64,000 nucleotides of DNA from Paenibacillus sp. FSL H7-0737 (GCF_000758545.1 NZ_CP009279.1:4960001-5024000); one strand, 5' to 3'; positions 32,640 through 42,204 are shown, numbered from the stretch's first letter. Notes: generated from the letters alone by a model not told the origin. Numbers and translations: made by a program.

Positions 32640-35225
32640 TTAGCTCATCTCCTTAATTCCTAGTTTTTGTAAACCCGCATCATTCATTGCCGTTACACGC
32701 AAGGTTTCCCAAGGCAGTGCCCCGGCATCCACATGATGCACACGAACCATCTTCTCCTCACCCGGAATCAGATCAAAGAAATTATCGTCCATGATCACCC
32801 AGGGTGCATCTAGTTCGATCATCACCATCCGCGCCACACGATCCGAGATCAAGCGGATATGTCCTTTCGCTTCATCCACAGAGATCTGAATATGGGCAGG
32901 TTGAAAATTCATGTCCTTATAGTCTCTTAAATAGAGTACGTAATCTTCTGTCGCCATCTTCTTCGAACGAAGTACAGCCACAACCTCGCGCGGGCTATGC
33001 TGTTGCAGTACCTCAGCTTCAGTTAACTTGGCAAAATTAACTTTACTATTCGCTTCAACGGTCACATCGAATGCACGCTGATATACAATTGTACCATCCA
33101 TCCGATAAATCGTTAATTCCGCCTCATCCTGATAAACTTCGCGGCGATCATTGATAGCCCATAGCTGCAGCGGTCCATTCGGATCATGATCCACACATAA
33201 GAGTACTGGTGCAAAGAATTTACGCGCATAGTGGTAGCTCGCCTTTGGTAAACCATAGTAGTCGATGACAGACCAGCTCGTTCCCGGCCAGCAATCATTG
33301 AACTGCCAGAATAAAGCCCCGCTTGTATCCGGCTTATTACGGCGGTAATGCTCAATGCCATACCTCAATCCCTCTGCCTGGGTCAGCATCGAGAATTGAA
33401 TATATTCATAGATATCCTTCGGAATTCCTGTATAACCTTCCATGAGCATAATGCCCTTTGGATAATGGACATCTTTATTACGGTACTTCATTTCATCGCT
33501 ATCCCAATAGAACTGATTGTCCGGCATATTCTTCGCTAGGGTGTAACGATTGGAAGCGGCATGCAGCCCGAATTCACTGGCGAATTTCGTGAAATCTGAC
33601 TTGAATCGTTTGAACGATATCCCTTCAACACTATAATCCTGTGTCTGCGGTTCACCAAACTGACGTGGCTCATTATTCCCATGCCAGACTTGCCAGTTAT
33701 GGGTATCGCCCACCTCACGTGAATTGTGATCATTGCCGCCAAAAGGCGAGCTAGGCCAAAACGTTCGTGTGGGATCGAGTTGCTCTAGTACTGCAGGCAT
33801 GAGCTCATGATAAATTTTTTCTCCATAAAAGGGATGTGTGATCTCGCCGTTAGAGGACAGTGCCTCATACAACCAATCATTCTCGTTATTCCCACACCAT
33901 AGAGCAAGGCTCGTACGACTGCGAAGACGTTTTACGACCTGCTCAATTTCGCGGTGAACATTATTCATGAAATTACGATTGTAATCTGGATACAGTGCAC
34001 AAGCGAACATGAAGTCCTGCCAGATTAAAATTCCTAACCGATCACATTCGTCAAAGAAAATATCCCGCTCATAAATGCCTCCACCCCAAGCACGAATCAT
34101 ATTCATATTGGCATCCTTGGCCATCTGAAGCAGATGTGCATAGCGGCTATCTGGCACGGTCGCAATAAAGCTATCAATAGGGATCCAATTAGCACCTTTA
34201 GCAAAAACTTTTACGCCGTTCAATACAAAAGTGAAAGCATGGCGCCCTTCTTCATCCAGCTGCATCAATTCGATCTTTCGAATCCCAAATGACTGCTCAT
34301 AGGTATCTATTAGCTCCCCATCAGCAAATAACGTAACGCGTAGATGATATAAGAAAGGCGTTCCTAGATCATGGGTCCACCATAACTTTGGATCCATCAC
34401 CTGCAAGGTAACTGAATGATGAAGCGTACGCGCTGTAATTGCCCCGTCAACTGCAATCCCTGAAGCTCTGTCCAAAGCGACATTCGCTTCCGCAACGCGC
34501 TCCGTCCCGTCTAATAGTTCCACACGCGCCGTATACGAACATCCGCGATCAAAGGCATGTGCGCATAAATCCACATCAACAACACCTACTTGACCCTCTA
34601 TCGAAGTTGTACGGGCAAACACATGATCTAAATGTGCATGACGCCGTTTGATCAACTGTACCTCTTTCCAAATCCCTGCACAGACCAGACGTGGACCCCA
34701 GTCCCAGCCAAAATGACTCTGCGCTTTACGTGTCCAGATCCGCTTCTTGCTAAAGCCTGACCAATAATATTGGACCTTATCTCCTGCGTTCACATGAATA
34801 GGATCAAATTTTACGGCAAGCGTATTCTTCCCTTGATTTAATTCACGGGTTACATCAAATGAATGGCTAATGAACATATTATCTGTTGATCCAAGCTCCA
34901 CGCCGTTGAGATATACGGTTGCATAGGTATCTAACCCTTCGAATAATAGCTCCATCTTCTCACCAGGTTTAAGATCAGAATCGTATGAAAAGACCGTACG
35001 ATACCACCATACCTTTTCTTCAATCCAACGGCATTTCTGATCTTGGTGGCCAAAGAAAGGATCATCAATAATGCCTTTCTCCCGAAGCGTCGTATGGATG
35101 TCACCGGGCACTGAGGTGGTCATCCAGAAATAATCAATAAACTCTGGCGATGCAACTTCAAGATCCCGGGCTTCCCCCACATGAAAATCACGAAGTTTCC
35201 AGTTTTCAGTTAATTTAATGTTCAT
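32640..35225 (-). CDS. Beta-mannosidase (GH2)
   Basis: About 861 residues, cytoplasmic (no signal peptide), removing beta-mannose from the non-reducing end. Pattern: N-terminal sugar-binding domain with WKEVQLIKR, barrel entry RAWGGGIYERDIFFDECDRLGILIWQDFMFACALYP typical of beta-mannosidases, acid/base Glu in WCGNNEND (about 448) and nucleophile Glu in ASEFGLHA (about 551). I chose ATG 35225 (MNIKLTENW), nine bases after GAGAGG; ATG 35234 touches that site. It follows the GH130 gene after a hairpin and is followed by the dehydrogenase. Confidence 0.93.
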   Translation of the reverse strand: MNIKLTENWKLRDFHVGEARDLEVASPEFIDYFWMTTSVPGDIHTTLREKGIIDDPFFGHQDQKCRWIEEKVWWYRTVFSYDSDLKPGEKMELLFEGLDTYATVYLNGVELGSTDNMFISHSFDVTRELNQGKNTLAVKFDPIHVNAGDKVQYYWSGFSKKRIWTRKAQSHFGWDWGPRLVCAGIWKEVQLIKRRHAHLDHVFARTTSIEGQVGVVDVDLCAHAFDRGCSYTARVELLDGTERVAEANVALDRASGIAVDGAITARTLHHSVTLQVMDPKLWWTHDLGTPFLYHLRVTLFADGELIDTYEQSFGIRKIELMQLDEEGRHAFTFVLNGVKVFAKGANWIPIDSFIATVPDSRYAHLLQMAKDANMNMIRAWGGGIYERDIFFDECDRLGILIWQDFMFACALYPDYNRNFMNNVHREIEQVVKRLRSRTSLALWCGNNENDWLYEALSSNGEITHPFYGEKIYHELMPAVLEQLDPTRTFWPSSPFGGNDHNSREVGDTHNWQVWHGNNEPRQFGEPQTQDYSVEGISFKRFKSDFTKFASEFGLHAASNRYTLAKNMPDNQFYWDSDEMKYRNKDVHYPKGIMLMEGYTGIPKDIYEYIQFSMLTQAEGLRYGIEHYRRNKPDTSGALFWQFNDCWPGTSWSVIDYYGLPKASYHYARKFFAPVLLCVDHDPNGPLQLWAINDRREVYQDEAELTIYRMDGTIVYQRAFDVTVEANSKVNFAKLTEAEVLQQHSPREVVAVLRSKKMATEDYVLYLRDYKDMNFQPAHIQISVDEAKGHIRLISDRVARMVMIELDAPWVIMDDNFFDLIPGEEKMVRVHHVDAGALPWETLRVTAMNDAGLQKLGIKEMS

Positions 35226-35250
35226 TTTCTTCATCCTCTCTCCCAAATTA

Positions 35251-35282
35251 AAACGCCAAAACCACTTCGGTTTTGACGTTTT
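35251..35282 (-). terminator. Hairpin between GH130 and GH2 genes
   Basis: Interrupted stem AAACG.CAAAACC / GGTTTTG.CGTTT with a short loop, followed on the minus strand by GTTTTAATTT. It may be a partial terminator within the operon, or it may mark a second transcript. Confidence 0.6.
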
Positions 35283-35286
35283 ATTG

Positions 35287-36348
35287 TTATACGTATATCA
35301 AGCTATCTAAAATTTCTTGTACACTAAGTTCTGCGCAAGCCATTGATGTATCCGCGACTCCGTAATACATTTTAACAACATCGCCTTCCACGAGTGCACC
35401 GCAAGAGAATACAACATCGCCGAAGAATCCGTTCTTCTCATAATCCGCTTCCGGCTCCATGATAGGAGCATTGGAGCGCGCAATCACCTTCGAGGGGTCA
35501 TTTAGATCTAACAAAACTGCTCCCATGCAATAACGATGTTCCAGCGTGGCTCCATGATACAGCTCCAGCCAGCCTTTCTCGGTCTTGAATGGAACCGCAC
35601 CGCCGCCAATCCGGCCGCTATCCCACATCCCCTCACGCAAACCGATCAGATGCTTATGGTTACCCCAATATAATAAGTTGTCCGATTCTGCGATCCATAT
35701 TTCCGGATCTCCCGTACTTTTCGTTGTTGGACGGTGCAATGCATAATATTTGCCGTTAATTTTCTCTGGGAAAATCAATACGTCTTTATTATCCGGCCCA
35801 AAGATCATGCCGTGGTGAGTTACATTCACGAAATCTTTAGTTGATACCAGCGATTCTCCAACGCCCACAGGGGAGACTGCCGAGAAATAAATATAGTAGG
35901 TATCCCCAATTTGGGTTACCCGAGGATCTTCTACCCCGAAGGTCTCCAGTGAATTGGAAGGGTACACAAATGGCTTCTCATCCACCGTAAAATGATGTCC
36001 ATCCTTACTTCGAGCGATTCGGATATAAGATAATGAAGTCAAGTACTGAAATGTAGCACTAGCGGATTTATTCTTAATCACACGCGGATCAGAGAAGTCG
36101 AAGCGCTCATCATCTGTATTCAGATCCAAAATATCCAATTCATTGGTCTCCGGATTATAAATCGGAGCTTTCACAATTTTTGGATCCTTGCTAATTGGGC
36201 GTTCTGCTACACGGAGAAACATTAATATTTCACCATTATAGCTAGCAATACCGGCATTAAATGCACCAATCACTTCAAAGTCATCGTGATACGGCTTAAC
36301 GTCCGCCGGTGTAATAAGTGGATTTTGTTCATAACGATAGATTTTCAT
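35287..36348 (-). CDS. GH130-family mannoside phosphorylase/hydrolase
   Basis: 353-residue five-bladed propeller enzyme. The N-terminus NPLITPADVKPY, FNAGIASYNGEILMFLRVAERP, EDPRVTQIGDTYYIYFSA and the C-terminal VFSCGALVEGDVVKMYYGVADT are the usual GH130 landmarks. Members act on beta-mannosides, most by inverting phosphorolysis to mannose 1-phosphate. Linkage specificity (beta-1,2 or beta-1,4) is not clear from sequence alone. It lies between DUF1861 and the GH2 beta-mannosidase. Confidence 0.9.
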   Translation of the reverse strand: MKIYRYEQNPLITPADVKPYHDDFEVIGAFNAGIASYNGEILMFLRVAERPISKDPKIVKAPIYNPETNELDILDLNTDDERFDFSDPRVIKNKSASATFQYLTSLSYIRIARSKDGHHFTVDEKPFVYPSNSLETFGVEDPRVTQIGDTYYIYFSAVSPVGVGESLVSTKDFVNVTHHGMIFGPDNKDVLIFPEKINGKYYALHRPTTKSTGDPEIWIAESDNLLYWGNHKHLIGLREGMWDSGRIGGGAVPFKTEKGWLELYHGATLEHRYCMGAVLLDLNDPSKVIARSNAPIMEPEADYEKNGFFGDVVFSCGALVEGDVVKMYYGVADTSMACAELSVQEILDSLIYV

Positions 36349-36384
36349 GTTGTAATAACTCCCTTAACCAAATGGATTTCATAC

Positions 36385-37329
36385 TTATAAAATTTCAAAT
36401 TGAGCAAAAGGATCAGGGATTGTTGCTCGTTGTGCTTCCGCATCGCTGATTCCTGCATATATATTAGCTGTACCGTCCTCATGACGTACGAGCCCGCCGC
36501 TGAACACAACATCCTCCAAATCAGGACGTTTGGCAACGCCTGGCAAGAACTGATTGCGTACAGCGATTAATTGAATATCCGAGTACTCACCTGTTGCCGG
36601 ATCGATAGCGAATACCATCGGGTAATAGTGACGATCGCCCGAATCATCAAAAGATGCGATATGCCCAAGAACACCGAGCAGTCCGTTCTTTAGCAAGTGT
36701 GCTTCATTCGCACCGCCCCACTCTTCATCAACAAACTGTCCATCCAATAACGGTGTTTCTTCGATCAATGGAATGGATAACGCTTCTAACGATGCAATGC
36801 GGGTAAAGCCGATTTTACCGCGTCCTCCTTTATCTCCTTGAGGGCGGGTCAGTACTCCGATGCTATCTTTCAGATCCACTAGGCGCAGATCTTTCATGCC
36901 ATCCGGTCCTTTAAAGAAGGGTTCTAAGCTCGCGATGTTCTTCCCGCGGTAGAATACTGTACGCCACATTAAGGCATCAGCCTTTACCGGATGCGGATAA
37001 ATTTGAACGCCTCCAACTATCAATTCGCCATTAATTTTCGTGAAAAAAGGATCTTGAAGTTCAAGGGTAGGCGCTCCTTCACGGGGTACCCATTGTCCAT
37101 CACGTTCGACAAAAAAAACGACATCGGAATGCTCGCTGTCACGGGATTCAACCCGACCCGCAATCACCCACTCACCCTCATCTTGGAATGGAGCTGTAAT
37201 ATTGTAGACATCTTTATGATCTACACCTGTGAATGTTAATTTCTGTATATTGGTTACGGATACGTCTTTCATCGCGTATTCCATGAGCAGTTGTTCACAT
37301 GTCTTCACAGCATTCTTGAGCAGTTTCAT
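36385..37329 (-). CDS. DUF1861-family protein (predicted mannoside-active propeller)
   Basis: 314 residues. The opening VTNIQKLTFTGVDHKDVYNITAPF, then IAGRVESRDSEHSDVVFF, DPFFTKINGELIVGGVQIY and the C-terminal VFSGGLVRHEDGTANIYAGISDAEA fit DUF1861. The blade repeats and the closing FSGGLV..IYAGISDA parallel the FSCGALV..MYYGVADT ending of the adjacent GH130. I recall, without being able to check, that DUF1861 proteins are allied to Leishmania mannosyltransferase/phosphorylases (GT108). A mannoside phosphorylase or transferase is therefore likely, but not proven. Confidence 0.78.
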   Translation of the reverse strand: MKLLKNAVKTCEQLLMEYAMKDVSVTNIQKLTFTGVDHKDVYNITAPFQDEGEWVIAGRVESRDSEHSDVVFFVERDGQWVPREGAPTLELQDPFFTKINGELIVGGVQIYPHPVKADALMWRTVFYRGKNIASLEPFFKGPDGMKDLRLVDLKDSIGVLTRPQGDKGGRGKIGFTRIASLEALSIPLIEETPLLDGQFVDEEWGGANEAHLLKNGLLGVLGHIASFDDSGDRHYYPMVFAIDPATGEYSDIQLIAVRNQFLPGVAKRPDLEDVVFSGGLVRHEDGTANIYAGISDAEAQRATIPDPFAQFEIL

Positions 37330-37346
37330 AATAATAAAATTCCTCT

Positions 37347-39002
37347 CTAGTCAAATAATAGCGGCGCACGCATCCATATTGCGGCTTCATTCGGCAACAG
37401 AGTTACCAAGTCTGTACCGCTCACTATGTCTCGGCGGCTTGATAATATATTAGTTGCTTGCCCATCCAGCAGCTCACTAGGATCAATCTGTATGCTCTGA
37501 TTATCGTAATTCAAGGCTACGAGCGCTCTGGTATTGGTTTCTTTCAATGTTCTTACATATAAAATAAGATTGCCTCTGCGTTCCAGCACGTCATAATCCC
37601 CGAATTGAAATACATCCTGTGTATTGCGCAAGTGGAGAAGCTTTTTATAATAATGTAATAATGAATTCGGTTGATTGCATTCGGACTCCACGTTTAATTG
37701 CTGATAATTTGGGCCCATGCCAATCCATGGTGTTCCTGACGTAAACCCGCCATGTGGACTTGCGTTCCATTGCATTGGTGAGCGAGACGCATCTCTTCCC
37801 TTTGCATTCGCAATTTTCAGGGCTTCCGCCCGGGTTATCCCCCGCTGTAGTGCGATTTCATATGCCTTCAATCCTTGGATGTCCCGCATATCTTCCAGCT
37901 TATGGGCTACGAAATTCCGCATCCCAATCTCCTCACCGAAATATAGGAAAGGTACCCCTTTTGCGGTCAAGGCCAGCGTTGCCATAAGGCGGGCCCGTTC
38001 TTCCTCAATCTCCGCGTCCCCTTCGCCAAAACGCGAAATCACGCGATCCATATCATGACTGCCGAAGAATAACGTTGGAATCTGATCCTCACGGTGTACC
38101 TGCTCCATCATCTTAAGCTCGGCGAACAAATTCTCTGGACTAAATTCCTTCTGGCTTCCCAGATTAAAGTTAAAGACCACATCAAACTTACCCGTTCCGC
38201 TGTAACGCTTCAGCATATCCATATCTTCAGAGCCGACTTCACCTACCATGAACATTCCGCTATGCGCATGAACAAACCTGCTAATCTCCTCGATGGCATC
38301 CATAATTCCATCTTGATTCTGATCATGTACATGCTTCTGCTCACCCGTTACTTCATCCATCGGGTTATCCGGGAATTGATCGGACACCGATAAGAAGTTG
38401 ATAACATCTAACCGGAAGCCACTTACGCCTTTGCCCAGCCAATAAGCCATAACATCCTTCATCGCTTCTTTAACTTCGGGATTCGCCCAGTTCAAATCGA
38501 CCTGTTCTTTCGCAAACCCATGATAGTAATACTGTTCTGTTGCAGCATCCCATTCCCACGCGGTTCCACCAAAAAACGATTCCCAGTTATTAGGTACGCC
38601 GCCGTTCACCGCGTCCTTCCAAATGTACCAATCCCGCTTCGGGTTCGTCCTTGAGGATCGGGATTCCTTGAACCATGCATGCTCTGAAGACGTATGATTC
38701 AGGACAAGATCGGCAATCACTCTGATCCCTCGAGCCCTCGCTTCCTGAATAAACCGTTCAAAATCTTCCATCGTTCCAAAGTCTGGATCAATCTGACAAT
38801 AATCTGCAATGTCATACCCGTTATCTACTTTTGGAGACTTATAGAACGGCGTTAGCCAAATCCCTCCGATGCCAAGTTCCCGCAAATAATCCAGCTTGGA
38901 AGTAAGACCGCCGAAATCACCAATCCCATCCCCGTTACTATCACAGAAGCTTGGCATATACACTTCATAGAAAACCGTCCCTTTCCACCACGGCTGTTCC
39001 AA
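37347..39002 (-). CDS. GH13 alpha-glucosidase
   Basis: 551-residue cytoplasmic enzyme of the oligo-1,6-glucosidase / alpha-glucosidase type. A calcium-site DSNGDGIGDF is at 21-30, nucleophile D199 in GFRLDVINF, acid/base E255 in FMVGEVGSED and transition-state D317 in FGSHDMDR. The start is TTG, seven bases after AGGAGGGG. In the mannoside operon it would remove alpha-glucose from the imported oligosaccharide, hinting at a mixed alpha-glucosyl/beta-mannosyl substrate. Confidence 0.92.
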   Translation of the reverse strand: MEQPWWKGTVFYEVYMPSFCDSNGDGIGDFGGLTSKLDYLRELGIGGIWLTPFYKSPKVDNGYDIADYCQIDPDFGTMEDFERFIQEARARGIRVIADLVLNHTSSEHAWFKESRSSRTNPKRDWYIWKDAVNGGVPNNWESFFGGTAWEWDAATEQYYYHGFAKEQVDLNWANPEVKEAMKDVMAYWLGKGVSGFRLDVINFLSVSDQFPDNPMDEVTGEQKHVHDQNQDGIMDAIEEISRFVHAHSGMFMVGEVGSEDMDMLKRYSGTGKFDVVFNFNLGSQKEFSPENLFAELKMMEQVHREDQIPTLFFGSHDMDRVISRFGEGDAEIEEERARLMATLALTAKGVPFLYFGEEIGMRNFVAHKLEDMRDIQGLKAYEIALQRGITRAEALKIANAKGRDASRSPMQWNASPHGGFTSGTPWIGMGPNYQQLNVESECNQPNSLLHYYKKLLHLRNTQDVFQFGDYDVLERRGNLILYVRTLKETNTRALVALNYDNQSIQIDPSELLDGQATNILSSRRDIVSGTDLVTLLPNEAAIWMRAPLLFD

Positions 39003-39025
39003 CCGATAACCCCTCCTGTGCAGAC

Positions 39026-39865
39026 CTATTTCAAGTTAAATTGCATGCCTTCCTGGAACTTCTTGCCGAAAATAATGAACAAAATAATGATTGGCAAGGT
39101 AAGCATCACTGCACCGGCATACATCGGACCCGGATACGATTGATACGGACCGAACATCTGAGATAATAAAACGTTCAATGTTAACATGCCGTCACTTCGG
39201 ACGACGATCATATCCCATAGGAGCTCTGTCCAGCGTTCCATTAGCAGGAATAGGAATACAACGGTCGTAATGGACTTCGACATCGGCATCATAATCTTAT
39301 ACAGGATTTTGAAATCGGAGGCCCCATCCAGCTTGGCGGCTTCTATGAAAGCGTCGGGTACCGCCTTAAAGAAGTTGGTGTACATGAAGATCCCCCATAA
39401 ACTCATCGCCTTGGGAATAATGAGCGCCCAATACGTATCGAACAGTCCTACTTTTTGAATAATCAAAAAGTTAGGGATGATCAGAATGATTGCCGGAAAG
39501 AACATATGAAACAACACAAAGTTGTTGATAGAGTCTCTTCCGCGGAATTTCAGCTTCGCCAACGCATAAGCGACCATAATCGCGAACATCATCATTAAGG
39601 CTGTAGATACCAGGGAAACGAACACACTGTTAAAGAAGGCATGAATCCATGGTCTTGTAATCCCGGTCTCACCACCTGTAAAGAGCCATTGATACGAGCG
39701 CAGCGTAAATTGCGTCGGTATCAGCTTCCGGTCTACCTGTGACCAATCTGCAAGTGAGTTCAATACCATATATAAATAGGGGAATACCATAATCACGAGC
39801 AGTACGATCGCAATCAGATAGCGGATCGACAGCCGGAGCTTGATGTTTGAATTAGACCCAACCAT
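39026..39865 (-). CDS. Sugar ABC transporter permease, MalG type
   Basis: 279 residues, six hydrophobic segments. The EAA loop reads EAAKLDGASDFKILYKIMMP, and the C-terminal tail ends KKFQEGMQFNLK, typical of MalG. It overlaps the MalF-type gene by 14 bases and is followed 23 bases later by the GH13 gene. Confidence 0.9.
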   Translation of the reverse strand: MVGSNSNIKLRLSIRYLIAIVLLVIMVFPYLYMVLNSLADWSQVDRKLIPTQFTLRSYQWLFTGGETGITRPWIHAFFNSVFVSLVSTALMMMFAIMVAYALAKLKFRGRDSINNFVLFHMFFPAIILIIPNFLIIQKVGLFDTYWALIIPKAMSLWGIFMYTNFFKAVPDAFIEAAKLDGASDFKILYKIMMPMSKSITTVVFLFLLMERWTELLWDMIVVRSDGMLTLNVLLSQMFGPYQSYPGPMYAGAVMLTLPIIILFIIFGKKFQEGMQFNLK

Positions 39866-40733
39866 TGCGCTTACCCCACATTTCCAGAATTTTTCGGATT
39901 ACGAATATAGATATAAATGTCGCAACCGCAGCCATAATCGCGATAGCTGATGCGTAACCTGCCTGCAGGTTCTTAAATGCTTGACTGTATATTTCCATTT
40001 GCCATGTATTCGTTGCATAGTTCGGTCCGCCGCCTGTTAATTGGTAGACCTCAGTAAAGATACCGAATGTTGCACCAAAGGATAAAATTAAGGTTGTATA
40101 AATCGCAGGGTAAAGCAAAGGCAACGTAATTCTCCAGAACCTTTGGCTGTCCTTCACGCCATCAATTGCCGCTGCTTCATATACTTCCTGATCAATGCTC
40201 TCTAAACCTGAAGTAAGAATTAACGCATAGTAACCTGTAAATTTCCAAGCCATAATCATCGCAACGACGAACAATGCCGAGAAAGATCCGCCGAGCCAGT
40301 CAATATCAAGACCTAACCGATCCCTTAGAAACGTCTGAACAGGACTTGTATGTGACAAAAAACCTTTAACAATAAGGGATGCAACAACCCCTGAGGATAG
40401 GTAAGGCAAGAAGAATCCAATAAGAAATACGGTTTTTAATTTAGGTAAGCCTTTTACAATTACCGCTACAAAAAGCGACATGGCTGTGACAATCGGTACA
40501 AATACGATCATAAATTTGTACGTTACCCAAAATGCCGATCTTACCCCTGGTGTGCCTAATGCTTTGGTAAAATTCTTGAATCCTACAAAATCATAAGTCG
40601 GTGAAATCAAGTCCCAGTTAGTAAAAGACAAATATAGAGACCAAATAAGCGGGCCCAAGAAAAACACAGTCGAAAAAATAAGGTAAGGGCTGGCAAAAAG
40701 CCAGCCTAACCGATTATTATTTTTTTCAATCAT
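39852..40733 (-). CDS. Sugar ABC transporter permease, MalF type
   Basis: 293 residues with six hydrophobic segments. EAA loop: YEAAAIDGVKDSQRFWRITLP; the TGGGPNYATNTW segment is typical of family members. It begins at the stop codon of the binding protein gene, so translation is coupled. No ATPase is encoded in the operon. Confidence 0.9.
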   Translation of the reverse strand: MIEKNNNRLGWLFASPYLIFSTVFFLGPLIWSLYLSFTNWDLISPTYDFVGFKNFTKALGTPGVRSAFWVTYKFMIVFVPIVTAMSLFVAVIVKGLPKLKTVFLIGFFLPYLSSGVVASLIVKGFLSHTSPVQTFLRDRLGLDIDWLGGSFSALFVVAMIMAWKFTGYYALILTSGLESIDQEVYEAAAIDGVKDSQRFWRITLPLLYPAIYTTLILSFGATFGIFTEVYQLTGGGPNYATNTWQMEIYSQAFKNLQAGYASAIAIMAAVATFISIFVIRKILEMWGKRNGWV

Positions 40734-42046
40734 TATTGAAGTTCCCCTTCAATCGCCTTCTTCATATTGTCCCAACCCGTTTTTGGATCAATCTCACCAC
40801 GAACGATTTTGTTAAAGGCCTCTTGACCAATAAAGGTTTGCAATTCGTTGAATTTCGGATTGTCCATGGATGGAACAGCATTCGGGATTGCTTTTGCATA
40901 CTCTTGCAATACAGGCGTTTTTTCAAATACTGGTTTAAACACTTCATTTGTACCTACATCATCACGTGCTGGAGGCAAGTTTGTTTCTTGGAAAAAGGCA
41001 ACATCGTTTTTGTCATCCGAATATACCCACTTGATGAATTCTATTGCAGCAGCTTGTTGCTCTGGACTTGCCGATGCATAGATAACAATTCCTTTAGCAT
41101 CCGCAAATGTTTTTGCATTCGCTGGATCCATACCGTCAGGAACAGGAGGCAATGTTACTTCAAAGTTCTCCTTGTACTGTAGCTCTGGATATTTCTCAGC
41201 CCATGTGCTGAATGTCCAAGGTCCTACATCCGTAAATACGCCCACTCCATTTTCAAAAGGTTCTGTTACATTCTGAGACAACAGCCCTTTCTCCTTACGA
41301 AGATTGTCCACGAAAGTAAGAACGTCTACACCAGCTTTTTCATCGCCAACAAATTGGCTGCCTTCAATGAATTTGTTGCCATCTGAAGCTGCATTGTACA
41401 GCATAAAGAAGTCGAACCATCTTTTCCAAGAGGTAGGGTCTGCTAAGTCAGGTTTCGCCCAAAGATATTTATCCGGGTATTTTGCTTTTAATTTTTTCGT
41501 TGCCTCAATCACTTCACTGTATGTTCTTGGAACTTCGTTCACACCAGCTTCTCTCAAAATATCCGTTCTCCATCCGAACAACATTGCATTGGAGTAGATT
41601 GGAAGAACATATTGATGGCCATCGGCAAATTCCCAAGGCTCAATCGTTTTGGTCATATTACGTTTTGTCACAATATCATTGAAGCCAGCAATCGTATCCA
41701 ATGGAACTAACGCTTTACTGTTTGCAAGTTGTGCTGCAAAACCACGGCTAATGTTCTCAGTCATCGTCGGAGCGCTTCCACCCGCGATTGCGGCTTGAAT
41801 ACTTGCCTCAGAAGTAGGGGACTCCTTGATCGCACTTACGTTAATTTTCACCTTAGGGTTAACAGTCTCATATTCTTTGGCGATTTTCTGCCAATATGCT
41901 TGTTGAGTCGGGTTAGGTGCAGCCCAGAACTCAATAGTTGTTACTCCATCTGCTGAAGTGCCTGAATTACTGCTCTTTGATCCACAACCGGCAATAATCG
42001 TGAATACAAGCGTAAGTGCAAGCATTACTGAAAGCTTCTTCTTCAT
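40733..42046 (-). CDS. Extracellular sugar-binding lipoprotein (mannoside locus)
   Basis: About 437 residues from ATG 42046 (MKKKLSVML), with GGAGGG nearby; the longer frame upstream is not needed. Lipobox IAGC (Cys about residue 20) is followed by a Ser-rich linker and EFWAAPNPTQQAYWQKIAKEYE. It is first in the operon with two permeases, GH13, DUF1861, GH130, GH2 and dehydrogenase. Promoter, cre-like site and LacI-type operator lie upstream (42109-42204). Confidence 0.92.
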   Translation of the reverse strand: MKKKLSVMLALTLVFTIIAGCGSKSSNSGTSADGVTTIEFWAAPNPTQQAYWQKIAKEYETVNPKVKINVSAIKESPTSEASIQAAIAGGSAPTMTENISRGFAAQLANSKALVPLDTIAGFNDIVTKRNMTKTIEPWEFADGHQYVLPIYSNAMLFGWRTDILREAGVNEVPRTYSEVIEATKKLKAKYPDKYLWAKPDLADPTSWKRWFDFFMLYNAASDGNKFIEGSQFVGDEKAGVDVLTFVDNLRKEKGLLSQNVTEPFENGVGVFTDVGPWTFSTWAEKYPELQYKENFEVTLPPVPDGMDPANAKTFADAKGIVIYASASPEQQAAAIEFIKWVYSDDKNDVAFFQETNLPPARDDVGTNEVFKPVFEKTPVLQEYAKAIPNAVPSMDNPKFNELQTFIGQEAFNKIVRGEIDPKTGWDNMKKAIEGELQ

Positions 42047-42108
42047 AAAATAAACCCTCCCTGAGTATCGATGCACATCAGTGCAGCATTTTGTAATTCC
42101 TAGATATA

Positions 42109-42128
42109 ATTTTGTAACGTTACAAAAT
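42109..42128. promoter_or_regulatory. Perfect LacI-type operator
   Basis: ATTTTGTAACGTTACAAAAT is a perfect 20-base palindrome with a CG centre, as LacI-family proteins prefer. It lies about 63 bases upstream of the lipoprotein start and downstream of the predicted promoter. The divergent LacI gene is the likely user. Confidence 0.8.
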
Positions 42129-42154
42129 TATATAAATATATACCTGTAAGCGGC

Positions 42155-42170
42155 TTTGTAAGCGTTACAA
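42155..42170. promoter_or_regulatory. Second operator, also a cre-like site
   Basis: TTTGTAAGCGTTACAA has TTGTAA / TTACAA arms like the other operator, but its core TGTAAGCGTTACA also fits the CcpA cre consensus. It lies just downstream of the -10 box, so either repressor would block the lipoprotein promoter. Half-site relatives (TTTGTAATGTTA near 42274 and ACATTACAAA near 42243) occur toward the LacI gene. Confidence 0.7.
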
Positions 42171-42176
42171 TTGCTA

Positions 42177-42204
42177 TTATTATAGTTTTTAGCGAAAATG
42201 TCAA
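42177..42204 (-). promoter_or_regulatory. Predicted promoter of the mannoside operon
   Basis: Consensus TTGACA (42199-42204) and TAATAA (42177-42182) on the minus strand, 16 bases apart. Together with the two operators and half-sites this accounts for the 345-base gap 42047-42391. I did not find a convincing promoter for the LacI gene. Confidence 0.6.
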
